NCBI GenBank assembly: GCA_965230245.1
Contig: OZ246000.1
Span: 124,001 to 188,000, forward strand
DNA length: 64,000 nt
Direction of reading: 5' to 3'
From: JAGNKE01 sp965230245
GTDB lineage: Bacteria; Pseudomonadota; Alphaproteobacteria; Micavibrionales; Micavibrionaceae
Of the stretch, positions 1 through 7,230 are shown one piece after another (the stretch's first letter is position 1; each line of letters starts with the position of its first letter). The notes below the pieces were generated by a model. It saw only the letters and a program-made list of their open reading frames with translations, did not search any database and had not been told where the DNA came from. The translations under genes and the position numbers were made by a program.

Positions 1-317
1 TGATTGTCTCTTCGAAAAATGCGGTCATCTGAATAAGCGTGTTGGTCTGCGGGCGTATGGTCTCGTCTTTAAACCGCTCGATCTTCTTCGGGCTGATGGC
101 TGCAAAAGGTTGATCTCGGTTTCCGCGATTGCCGATGACAGCAGCGCAGTCATTCATAGCGTCTGCGATAGACGCATCATCCAAGTTTTTGATGGTCTGA
201 TAGTATTGCAATTGTTCGGCCAGGCGGTTGCGGGCGAGCGCTCTTATATCCGAGGTTAGGTCTAGGATCAGGGCCTTACTCGGCGGCGTATAGCGCGGCG
301 GTTCCATGGCTTGCATA
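1..317 (-). CDS. Partial hypothetical protein, truncated at the window edge
   Basis: Open frame on the minus strand that runs off the left end of the window, so only the N-terminal ~105 residues are visible. It starts MQAMEPPRYTPP; the ATG at 315-317 is preceded by an in-frame stop near 350, and a second ATG at 306-308 is possible. The visible part is soluble and mostly helical, rich in Arg, Gln, Ala and Asp, with no signal peptide or membrane segment. I do not recognise a family. The palindromic sites at 421-502 lie 100-185 bp upstream and could control it. Its place at the edge of an accessory strip suggests an element-encoded protein, which is inference. Confidence 0.5.
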
Positions 318-420
318 CCATAGCGTGACTCATATCCGTTGCAGCAGCTTTATCGGCTCGTCCATCATATGGGTTCGAAGTTTATCCGAAGTCATGTCAT
401 CCGTATCACCGTCATTGGTG

Positions 421-502
421 TTTGTATTACAAAGCGTCATTTGTAGTACGCGCTTGTTTGGTCATTTTCGCGTTACGCAAGATGTGCGTTGTAGTACAAC
501 GC
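421..502. promoter_or_regulatory. Three TTGTA-N-TACAA operator-like sites
   Basis: Two perfect odd palindromes and one half-degenerate copy share the core TTGTA-N-TACAA. Site 1 (421-433) has 6-base arms around T427. Site 2 (440-449) keeps TTGTA-G-TAC and then diverges. Site 3 (486-502) has 8-base arms, GCGTTGTA and TACAACGC, around G494. They lie upstream of the leftward partial gene that starts at 317. Repeated palindromes upstream of a gene are typical of binding sites for a dimeric repressor; which protein binds is unknown. Confidence 0.5.
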
Positions 503-509
503 GATCTTG

Positions 510-830
510 CCAAAGGGGCCCGCTGGCGCGCCCCTGTTGGATACCCCCGGCCTGTGGCGGATGTCAGGCATTGAGCCTTCATCCACCAGCAAACGCAATC
601 GCCGTTTGATCACGAGCGTTAGACTTCGGCTCTCCCTGCACCCATCGACCATGCCATGGAGGCAATTCCATTGAGGCCAACCGTGCGCCGATTGGATGCC
701 GATCAGGGCTTTCGCGCCCCCGATACCCACGACCATTTCATGGAGACCAAACTTTCGCGTTTGGATACGACCGAAGAGCCTGCCCGTGCTCTTTGGAAAC
801 ATGAGCCAACCTTGCGCAGGTTGGATACCG
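510..830. repeat. Array of REP-like hairpin repeats
   Basis: Five short hairpins lie in a 320-bp stretch, each followed by (T)GGATACC or a close variant. Stems are 510-519 with 530-540; 677-683 with 689-695; 706-709 with 716-719; 747-752 with 759-764; and 806-812 with 818-824. Loops resemble TTTCGC or TGCGC. The stem sequences differ but stay paired: CCAAAC/GTTTGG, CCAACCT/AGGTTGG, GGGC/GCCC, AGGGGC/GCCCCT. On the minus strand three units read about TATCCAA–stem–GCGmA loop–stem–TTGG–CTC. An open frame on the minus strand (473-934) covers them, but its protein is only a readout of the repeats. No convincing gene lies in 318-1021. Confidence 0.6.
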
Positions 831-1021
831 TCAGAGGAAATTATACGCTCCCGAACCCACGAGCAAAGGCACATGACATCCGACACCCGCCAATCAGAAG
901 AGCGTTTTTGCTTCTCTAATATCCCTATGACCAAATAGATATGTCAGGACGTCGTTCTGGAATTCTCATCGATCAACACAGCCAACGATAAAATGTGCTG
1001 CAAGCGCTAGCAAATACAATA

Positions 1022-3388
1022 TTACAAGCGGATCGTCGACATCGTTACAGTCGCTACACTCATATCAGTATCTTCTGGTGCGCTAGGGGTTGAGCGATCT
1101 ATCGGTGTCCTAATATCTGTCATTTCCACTGGATAAGCTTCAGTTAATGCGCCCAAGAGTGCACTTGTCCCTTTTAGGCCTTTCAATGAATCAAGTACGG
1201 CTTGTTCTTGCGCATCCACTTCTTCTCCGGCACGCATTTTTTCCAAAATATTGGCCATTTCTATGTATTCGGCTGTCTCGGATATATCCGCATGCGATAA
1301 AGGACTATCAAAAGAGCGTATAAACTCCGGATCCGTGAGAATGGGAAGAAGTCTGAACGGCCTGAGGTCGTCCAGCCTCGGAATTGTAATATCCGTTTCT
1401 GGCATATTAACCCGGATCAAGGGATCGGTTCTCTCATAAAACTGTTTGATAGCATCATCCAGAATTTTTTTATCGTCAGGTTGGACAAAGGACGCATCGA
1501 CCTGCGTATTTGGTAATGTGAAGTCACCGTGCGGATTAACCCACGGCTCAGGGTAAATCACGGGTTGAGTATTGATAAAACCGGAACTGTTAGATGATGC
1601 ATCAACTGCGGGTGTTGTATTATGCAGCGGCTCCAGCATGTCAGCAAAAGCTTGATCAGCGGTGGCCTGTTGAGCATTTATTCTGACCGAAAGGCGATCT
1701 TCCAGAAACACCCGCATGGTTTCTGGATGGTCCCGCAAAGTGGATTCAGAGTCGAACATTCGTGTATGCAGTATGTTTAAGCCAACATTGTAACCTGCTG
1801 TCTCTTTTTGATGAGTCGGGGCTGCTAGATACATATCAAGCTCTCTTTGAGCCTGAACAAATTCCTGTAATTCTGGGCTAAGTGTATTCGGATCAGCATA
1901 CTTGGCCGATGCACGAATAATATCAATCAGGGCATCTTCACCAACAACCAAAGAAACGGCGCGAATACCGGACGGGTCGTTTAATGTGTTAGCAAACTCC
2001 CGTTCATACTCCGTTTTAGCCTGACGTAAAGCTGCTTCGGCGTCGCTCACATTTTGTTGTGCCTGCAGTTCGTCCTCGGAAAGTATATGTGCATATTGGT
2101 AAGTGGGAATAGCTGACCGAGCCTCTTCCAAATGACGCTCAGCCCGAAGAATTTCATATTTGGCCTCGGCCAGTGGCTGTAGAATAATCATGGTGCGCGA
2201 TGGGTCATCATCGGGTAAGGCTGCATAAACCGCATCATGAATACGCCCGCTGATCGAACGCCCTGTAATCATCGCAGGTGCAAGAAGTTGATGTATTTCT
2301 TCGGTTAAGCCTTGCTCTTCTGAAAATTGTTGGAAACGATCATGCGCGTATTGTTCGGCTGCTACCATAGACGCAAGCGAAAGGGGCGTGACATCCATCG
2401 CTTGAAGATCATTACGGATACGAATATCGTGAAGTATATCTTTATAAGAATCGGCTTGAGCCAATGTTATCGCCTCACGCTCGACCAATTTATCGGCAAC
2501 ATCAACTTGTGCAGCATGCGCAGCTTCGGACATCGAAAGGGCAAAGACAACCGTAAAGACGCTGCCCATACCCATAATATCGGATCCGCCGCGCAAAAAC
2601 CTTGCAGTTTTGGCGCTACTTGCTAAGTCTTCAAGAGATTCAGCCGCATGCATGTTCTTGGTGACCTTGCCCAGATCCGCCCCGCCTTCCATATATTGAA
2701 TTGTGGTGCGACCTGCATAACGCCTTAGTATATCGTCCAGTTTGGGGTTATTAAATATGCCTTCCGCAAGCCCGACATCGTCAGCAATATTTACTCCGTC
2801 TTTAGGCCAGCCCCAGTCAATCAACTGAAACTGAGCTCGTCCCGAAGGGCCTTCAGTAATATAGATATTACCTGTATTGCGCAGATCGTAGTGATGAACC
2901 CCTTCACGGTTCATAAACTCAACAGCTTCTTGAAGTTTAATCCAATCCGGGTCAAGATCCTCCAATAAATCGGTACTAAGCCTTGCCATATCATTTGCAT
3001 CACGTTGAAGAACTGTATCAGTTGGCCTAACTTTAGTTTCTAGTCCATAAATATATGGCTTCAGAGGATAGCCATCCGCCCTTTCAAAAATAAGCACGTT
3101 AGAATCATGAATAAGATCACGATTAATCGGAAACCCCAGATGTTTTGACATTTCTTCCAAAGTATCTTCAGAAAGATCCAGGATAGCTCTATCTTCGCTA
3201 ACGACTTTTGGGATGTAAAGCGTATCTTTTAAGTGTTCTGGGAATTCTAATGAAGAAGCCGCACGTGCGGTTTGCTGCTCTTGCTCGGAAACACCGAACT
3301 TAGCAGCAAATTCCTGACCGGTCACTGCGTTTCTAAAGTAATGGACGTCCGGCCCGGCACTGCCAATATATTCAAATTGTTCTGACAT
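1022..3388 (-). CDS. Large protein with N-terminal kinase-like domain
   Basis: 788 residues. The first ~200 look like a protein-kinase/phosphotransferase fold. There is a candidate N-lobe lysine in EFAAKFG (K30), a hinge-like segment, a catalytic loop HHYDLRNTGN near residues 164-173 (HxD followed by Asn) and a metal-binding LIDWG near 188-192 in place of DFG. A hydrophobic stretch at about 268-290 could be one membrane segment. The remaining ~490 residues are mostly helical, acidic and Gln/Glu-rich, with coiled-coil-like runs, and match no family I know. The start has only a weak ribosome site (AAAAGATA) and sits beside a perfect palindrome (3393-3418). It is monocistronic in the accessory strip. 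A kinase activity is inferred from motifs; a secreted effector or defence protein is also possible. Confidence 0.75.
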   Translation of the reverse strand: MSEQFEYIGSAGPDVHYFRNAVTGQEFAAKFGVSEQEQQTARAASSLEFPEHLKDTLYIPKVVSEDRAILDLSEDTLEEMSKHLGFPINRDLIHDSNVLIFERADGYPLKPYIYGLETKVRPTDTVLQRDANDMARLSTDLLEDLDPDWIKLQEAVEFMNREGVHHYDLRNTGNIYITEGPSGRAQFQLIDWGWPKDGVNIADDVGLAEGIFNNPKLDDILRRYAGRTTIQYMEGGADLGKVTKNMHAAESLEDLASSAKTARFLRGGSDIMGMGSVFTVVFALSMSEAAHAAQVDVADKLVEREAITLAQADSYKDILHDIRIRNDLQAMDVTPLSLASMVAAEQYAHDRFQQFSEEQGLTEEIHQLLAPAMITGRSISGRIHDAVYAALPDDDPSRTMIILQPLAEAKYEILRAERHLEEARSAIPTYQYAHILSEDELQAQQNVSDAEAALRQAKTEYEREFANTLNDPSGIRAVSLVVGEDALIDIIRASAKYADPNTLSPELQEFVQAQRELDMYLAAPTHQKETAGYNVGLNILHTRMFDSESTLRDHPETMRVFLEDRLSVRINAQQATADQAFADMLEPLHNTTPAVDASSNSSGFINTQPVIYPEPWVNPHGDFTLPNTQVDASFVQPDDKKILDDAIKQFYERTDPLIRVNMPETDITIPRLDDLRPFRLLPILTDPEFIRSFDSPLSHADISETAEYIEMANILEKMRAGEEVDAQEQAVLDSLKGLKGTSALLGALTEAYPVEMTDIRTPIDRSTPSAPEDTDMSVATVTMSTIRL

Positions 3389-3392
3389 TATC

Positions 3393-3418
3393 TTTTGTAA
3401 CCCGCAAATGTTACAAAA
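3393..3418. promoter_or_regulatory. Perfect palindrome abutting the kinase-like gene start
   Basis: TTTTGTAAC (3393-3401), 8 bases, then GTTACAAAA (3410-3418). It begins 5 bp upstream of the start codon at 3388, in the leader of the leftward gene. It could be an operator, or an RNA hairpin that controls access to the ribosome site. The half-site TTTGTA/TACAAA is the same as in the palindromes at 421-502, though the spacing differs. Confidence 0.5.
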
Positions 3419-3799
3419 TAATATGATATCTGAATGTTTCAGGTCAATTCTTTTGAATCTAAGTCAAAAACATTGGGTATCTTTGTAATCTTATCTCCAT
3501 TGCAAAAATTTAAAGAAAAATTCGTTCTCTCATAGGGACTCTAGTTTTGGAGCAGCAAGAAACTTCCCCTATTTTTGCAAGGTTTGAAAATGCCGTACCT
3601 AATAGAGAGGACATGTTTCAATAGTGCTTAGGGACGTTGCCCCTCAGCGCACTTCGTAAAAAATAGCCGGTCTCCCGAGGCTTCACGCTGGTGCTTGTGC
3701 GCCCGCCGCCGATTTTTCCCTCCGTTTGCACACCCCCTGTTCGCCACGAGGCAGGGTTGCATGAGCAACCCATTTCCAAGTGAATCAGGAGGTATAAAG
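3419..3799. other. Non-coding leader region upstream of ardA
   Basis: No credible gene. The left part to about 3590 is AT-rich. From about 3600 it becomes GC-richer and full of short inverted repeats: AGGG/CCCT (3630-3633 with 3641-3644), AGCCGG/CC..GGCT (3665-3682), and a perfect hairpin GGGTTGC-ATGA-GCAACCC (3754-3771) just before the ribosome site of ardA. A 90-residue open frame on the minus strand (3618-3890) overlaps ardA and looks spurious. A structured leader may matter for ardA expression, possibly from single-stranded DNA during conjugation; that is a guess from what is known of plasmid leading regions. Confidence 0.4.
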
Positions 3800-4309
3800 A
3801 TGACTGTTTTACTCTATGCGCAGCCCTACGATCTGGCAGCCACAGGTTTTTATTTTGAAGATGCGGAAACCTTCCGCACCAAGACCGCAACCCTCAAGAA
3901 CGATTACGGTGAGATCGTCGAGGAATTTGAAATCCAACTCATAGACGCGCAGCGTTTGGACTGTGCTCTAGCAAAAGCGTGGGAGATCAACCAAGCCAAT
4001 TACGCAGCGTTTCTGGATGCCGCAGACGCATGGGATGATGAGCGCAAGACGCTCTACATCATCGCTGTCGGCGAATGCGGCTATGGTCATTTTGATTTTG
4101 TGGATGATCCCGACGGGCCGGACATTACACTTTACGCACTATCGTCCATGAAAGAACTGGCCGATCAATTTGTCGAGGACGGGTTATTCGGCGATATCCC
4201 CGAACGCTTGCAGTTCTACATCGACTATGACGCCATCGCCCGCGATCTGGCCATGGACTACACCGAAACCGAGATTGCCGGAATGCCCCTTATTTATCGC
4301 TGCGCGTGA
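3800..4309 (+). CDS. ardA: ArdA-like antirestriction protein
   Basis: 169 residues, very acidic. It looks like the ArdA family (PF07275), DNA-mimic proteins that bind type I restriction-modification enzymes and protect incoming mobile DNA. Supporting segments are the opening YDLAATGFYFEDAE, the central VEEFEIQLID followed by INQANYAAF, and the C-terminal ERLQFYIDYDAIARDL, which is characteristic of the family's last domain. The start is fixed by a perfect AGGAGG at 3787-3792, 7 bases before ATG; an upstream in-frame ATG at 3695 would add a Cys/Arg/Pro-rich leader with no ribosome site. It converges with the minus-strand gene ending at 4329. ardA is normally plasmid- or element-borne, so it supports a mobile origin for this strip. 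Confidence 0.8.
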   Translation: MTVLLYAQPYDLAATGFYFEDAETFRTKTATLKNDYGEIVEEFEIQLIDAQRLDCALAKAWEINQANYAAFLDAADAWDDERKTLYIIAVGECGYGHFDFVDDPDGPDITLYALSSMKELADQFVEDGLFGDIPERLQFYIDYDAIARDLAMDYTETEIAGMPLIYRCA

Positions 4310-4328
4310 GTTTGTTCCGGGACCTTTT

Positions 4329-4544
4329 CTAAGTGTCTTCGGGCGCGCCCGCTCCGGCGGACTGCCCGAGTGATTGATAAAGATCGAACAGCGCCTGATG
4401 GGCTTTTGAAGCCAGCGCCGACCAGTCTTCGTTTTCCTGAATGGCAGGATGTTCCAGCAGCTCGCTATCGACGCTGCGCATCAGGAACGAAGCCATGTGC
4501 AAAGCTTCATGGGTCAAGAGATCATTCGTTGTTTTCTTTGTCAT
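4329..4544 (-). CDS. Small hypothetical protein
   Basis: 71 residues, beginning MTKKTTNDLLTHEALHMASF and ending in a Gly/Ala/Asp/Thr tail. It is soluble and helical, without signal peptide or membrane span. I do not recognise a family. Its start lies inside the last codons of the lipoprotein gene upstream (overlap 4522-4544), so the two are probably co-transcribed and translationally coupled. It converges on ardA with 19 bp between stops. A perfect 12-bp palindrome, CGGGCGCGCCCG (4340-4351), lies in its 3' end. Confidence 0.55.
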   Translation of the reverse strand: MTKKTTNDLLTHEALHMASFLMRSVDSELLEHPAIQENEDWSALASKAHQALFDLYQSLGQSAGAGAPEDT

Positions 4545-4743
4545 CTTGTTCTTGTGTGTTGTGTTTGTCTTTGTTCTGCGTACTCAGTGTACACGCCATC
4601 GGTAGGCTGCCGTCAGGATTTTCTCCAATCGGAATCTCAAAACACCCGCTCGGCCAGTCTAAGGTCTCTGGCATGGGCTTATCGTTTGAAGCGCACGCGC
4701 TTAAACACATAAAGACAATGACAAAGAGGACGCGTGATCTCAT
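4522..4743 (-). CDS. Small lipoprotein
   Basis: 73 residues. A short basic N-terminus, a hydrophobic core (VLFVIVFMCLSA) and the lipobox LSAC at about residues 14-17 mark it as an exported lipoprotein. The mature part is short and hydrophilic, ending in a Lys/Gln/Asp/Glu-rich tail. The start has a good ribosome site, AGAGGATAGG just before ATG. It overlaps the next gene (4329-4544). Small lipoproteins next to antirestriction genes occur on conjugative elements as entry-exclusion or envelope factors, but nothing in this sequence proves such a role. Confidence 0.65.
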   Translation of the reverse strand: MRSRVLFVIVFMCLSACASNDKPMPETLDWPSGCFEIPIGENPDGSLPMACTLSTQNKDKHNTQEQDDKENNE

Positions 4744-4754
4744 TCCTATCCTCT

Positions 4755-4900
4755 CTATTGTCCGGGTTTGAGCGCCTGATATTTGGCGGCGCAGATATTC
4801 GTTTCCTGTTTCAGGAAATGGCTTTTGATCGAAAGCATATCTTGAGGATTTAAGCCCGAATTGTTCAGAGCGAAAGCAATCTGCCTAACCCCATTTTTTT
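4755..4900 (-). pseudogene. Possible frameshifted small gene
   Basis: The minus strand holds a coding-like peptide ending SHFLKQETNICAAKYQALKPGQ at a TAG at 4755-4757, just upstream of the lipoprotein gene. The frame stays open back to about 4910 but has no usable ATG, GTG or TTG in the right place. Instead a strong ribosome site (AAGGAG), an 8-A tract and an ATG near 4892 lie in another frame that stops after nine codons. This looks like a frameshifted or truncated gene. An internal ATG at 4836-4838 could give a 27-residue peptide but has no ribosome site. Confidence 0.3.
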
Positions 4901-5044
4901 TCTCCTTATTTAAATATAAACATCAATATCACAGCATGTACATTACAATACGCGCAAGACCTTTCACATAATATGATTTTATTACTTTTTATTTACGGAA
5001 TTGTGTTTTGATCATTAATAAACGGGTCGGTCCTTTCCTGATGT

Positions 5045-5338
5045 TTATCGGAGTACAGACCACCTGCCGGATGCATATTGCGGGAATGTCGAAAACGCTC
5101 TTGGAACGGCTTCCTCTTTCACCTTGTGCCAGCGGTGGCCTATGCCTGTTTTAACACGCTCCCGATCCGCCGGAGGGTGATACGGGTTCGGATGAAAGCG
5201 TCCGGCCATAAATTTTTGTTCGTAATAGGCTTTGCGCTGCGCGTAGATCGGATGCTGCAAACTATCGGCAAAGATGTAGGCCGCATCAGACCGCGCAGAC
5301 CTTCCGATGACATCTATTCTTGTGACACTTGAAAACAT
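5045..5338 (-). CDS. Hypothetical protein
   Basis: 97 residues, rich in Arg, His, Tyr and Pro, for example HPNPYHPPADRER and GHRWHKVKEEAVP. It has no signal peptide or membrane span. I do not recognise a family, and no clear ribosome site precedes the ATG at 5336-5338, so the start is uncertain. It is isolated on the minus strand at the right end of the accessory strip. The composition is coding-like rather than random, but it could be a remnant of a larger gene. Confidence 0.4.
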   Translation of the reverse strand: MFSSVTRIDVIGRSARSDAAYIFADSLQHPIYAQRKAYYEQKFMAGRFHPNPYHPPADRERVKTGIGHRWHKVKEEAVPRAFSTFPQYASGRWSVLR

Positions 5339-5403
5339 TCAACGCAGGCGCTGCTGTTTGTCAATTTCCAATCGTTAAGAGGCCTACCCTACCCGTTCAA
5401 AAT

Positions 5404-5432
5404 TTGACCCGAAATAGAATTAAGAAATAAAT
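5404..5432 (+). promoter_or_regulatory. Possible sigma-70 promoter for the chemoreceptor gene
   Basis: TTGACC (5404-5409), a 17-base spacer and ATAAAT (5427-5432). It lies in the 229-bp gap before the chemoreceptor gene and would give a leader of about 130 bases. The -35 box is good and the -10 box is weak. Confidence 0.3.
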
Positions 5433-5567
5433 ACACCTGTATTCGAACCAAAAAAATCAACAATTTTAAGGCACTTGTGAAGCGATAGTATTAGTAATCC
5501 CGACTTGCAAGGTGTTTAAATTACATTGCTCCTGCGTAAAAATTTTGAAAAACATTTTAGGAGAATA

Positions 5568-7109
5568 ATGATGGGCACAGCGTCCGTAATAAGCCGTTTT
5601 GCTGGAAAACCACAATTTCAAGAAATAATAAATTTATTACCGATTAACGTTCTGACATGCGATCCCCACAACTTCGTTATTGATTACGCTAATAAAAGCA
5701 GTATCGACACCCTGAATTCACTTGTCGAACTACTACCCGAAGGCGTCACCGGAGATAATATAGTCGGCCAATGTATTGATATTTTTCACAAAAACCCATC
5801 CCATCAACGTCAAATGATGGCGGACCCGAATATTTACCCGCACAAAGCGATAATAAGACTTGGCCCCGAACTTCTTGACCTTCATGTTGATAAAATCGGC
5901 ACCGGCGACAGGATAAGCAAACTGGTTCTCAGTTGGTCGGTCTGTACAGAGCGCGAACGTCTAAAAATTATGGCCGACAACATGCCGATAAACATTATGA
6001 TGTCTGATCCCAAAACATTCGAAATAAATTATATTAACAGAACCAGTACAGAAACATTACGAAAGATTGAGCACCTTCTTCCCGTTCAGGCAGATGATAT
6101 GTTGGGCACATGTATTGACAGGTTCCACAAAGACCCTTCACACCAACAAAGAATTTTATCTGATCCTGAAAACCTTCCGTATCATTCAAAAATCCATCTC
6201 GGAGAAGAAACTCTTGATCTGAATGTAGCTGCTATTTTGGACAGCACTGGATATTACATTGGCCCGATGGTCAGTTGGTCGGTCATTACGGCACAGGAAG
6301 AGCTTGCCAAAAACGTGCTGGAAATCTCTGACATTGTCTCAAATTCTTCAAGTGACGTCGAATCAACCGCACAATCCCTTTCTGCCGCGGCGGAAGAAAC
6401 AGCTGCACAATCTACCGCTGTTGCGGCAGCCGCGAATGAGGCCTCCGCGAACATACAGACCGTAGCCGCAGCAGCGGAAGAAATGTCTGTGTCCATCAAG
6501 GAAATAGCGCAACAGGTCAACCGTTCGAATGCCGTGACAAACGATGCCGTCAAAAAAGTTAATACCACCAGCGAGGTTGTAGAAAAACTGAACGTTGCAT
6601 CCGGAAACATCAGTAACGTGATCGACATCATCAAAGATATAGCTGAGCAAACCAATCTTCTCGCACTCAACGCAACAATCGAAGCCGCCCGCGCCGGCGA
6701 AGCTGGAAAAGGATTTGCGGTAGTAGCCAGCGAAGTTAAAACCCTCGCTACGGAAACAGCTAAAGCAACAGGAGAAATTCAGGGACAGATTATAGAAATG
6801 AATGAAATCAGCGAAGAAGCTGTGAAGACCATTGCGTCTATTCAGGAGATCATAGAGGAAGTGTCCTCCGCAAGTGCAGCAATTGCAGCCGCAATCGAAG
6901 AACAAGCATCAACAACGGAAGAAATTTCACGAAACGTACAAGAAGCGTCCAAAGCTGCAGATGAAGTCTCATCGAACGTCAATGGTATTCAGGAAGCCTC
7001 CAACCAGACAGGTTCCGCTTCGACCGAATTGCTGGCTTTAGCGCAAAACTTGTCCGAAAAAGCCAACTACATGAACAAACAGGTCTCCGACTTCATCAAC
7101 AGAGATTAG
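5568..7109 (+). CDS. Soluble methyl-accepting chemotaxis protein with two PAS-like repeats
   Basis: 513 residues. Two imperfect ~112-residue repeats (about 13-125 and 125-240) resemble PAS sensor domains; each carries LPINxx followed by FHKxPSHQ (near residues 73 and 185) and ends in a V/LSWSV segment. After them comes a long Ala/Glu-rich coiled coil with the conserved chemoreceptor hairpin tip, EQTNLLALNATIEAARAGE, at about 358-376, which contacts CheA and CheW. There is no signal peptide or membrane span, so it should be cytoplasmic. The start is chosen for TAGGAG at 5558-5563; an upstream TTG at 5526 is less likely. No che genes are nearby. The ligand is unknown; many PAS-type receptors of this sort sense redox state or small cofactors. 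Confidence 0.9.
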   Translation: MMGTASVISRFAGKPQFQEIINLLPINVLTCDPHNFVIDYANKSSIDTLNSLVELLPEGVTGDNIVGQCIDIFHKNPSHQRQMMADPNIYPHKAIIRLGPELLDLHVDKIGTGDRISKLVLSWSVCTERERLKIMADNMPINIMMSDPKTFEINYINRTSTETLRKIEHLLPVQADDMLGTCIDRFHKDPSHQQRILSDPENLPYHSKIHLGEETLDLNVAAILDSTGYYIGPMVSWSVITAQEELAKNVLEISDIVSNSSSDVESTAQSLSAAAEETAAQSTAVAAAANEASANIQTVAAAAEEMSVSIKEIAQQVNRSNAVTNDAVKKVNTTSEVVEKLNVASGNISNVIDIIKDIAEQTNLLALNATIEAARAGEAGKGFAVVASEVKTLATETAKATGEIQGQIIEMNEISEEAVKTIASIQEIIEEVSSASAAIAAAIEEQASTTEEISRNVQEASKAADEVSSNVNGIQEASNQTGSASTELLALAQNLSEKANYMNKQVSDFINRD

Positions 7110-7230
7110 AATGCAATGAGAATGGTGCTACAAATTTTATAGCAAGCTTAAATCGTCATTATATTTTTTCAAAGAAAACTTGCCATTCTGACTGGTAGTA
7201 TTATTGGTATTCCTTAAAATACGGATATCA

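Noticed and set aside
510..830. CRISPR array or integron attC cassette array
   Set aside because: Units differ in sequence and spacing (27-155 bp) and there are no cas genes. GTTGGAT fits the attC core formally, but the partner sites and an integron integrase are missing.
473..934. 153-codon open frame on the minus strand
   Set aside because: Its repeated GIQ…GW-like peptides come straight from the hairpin repeats; no ribosome site and no protein-like composition.
3618..3890. 90-codon open frame on the minus strand
   Set aside because: Overlaps the start of ardA and its structured leader, with no ribosome site and an implausible composition.
4340..4351. CGGGCGCGCCCG as a terminator for ardA
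   Set aside because: It is a perfect palindrome with no loop and no T run, inside the coding end of the opposite gene.
6254..6905. Two long antisense frames (138 and 180 codons) inside the chemoreceptor gene
   Set aside because: They arise from the Ala/Glu-rich coiled coil read backwards; no start signals, Cys/Phe-rich nonsense composition.
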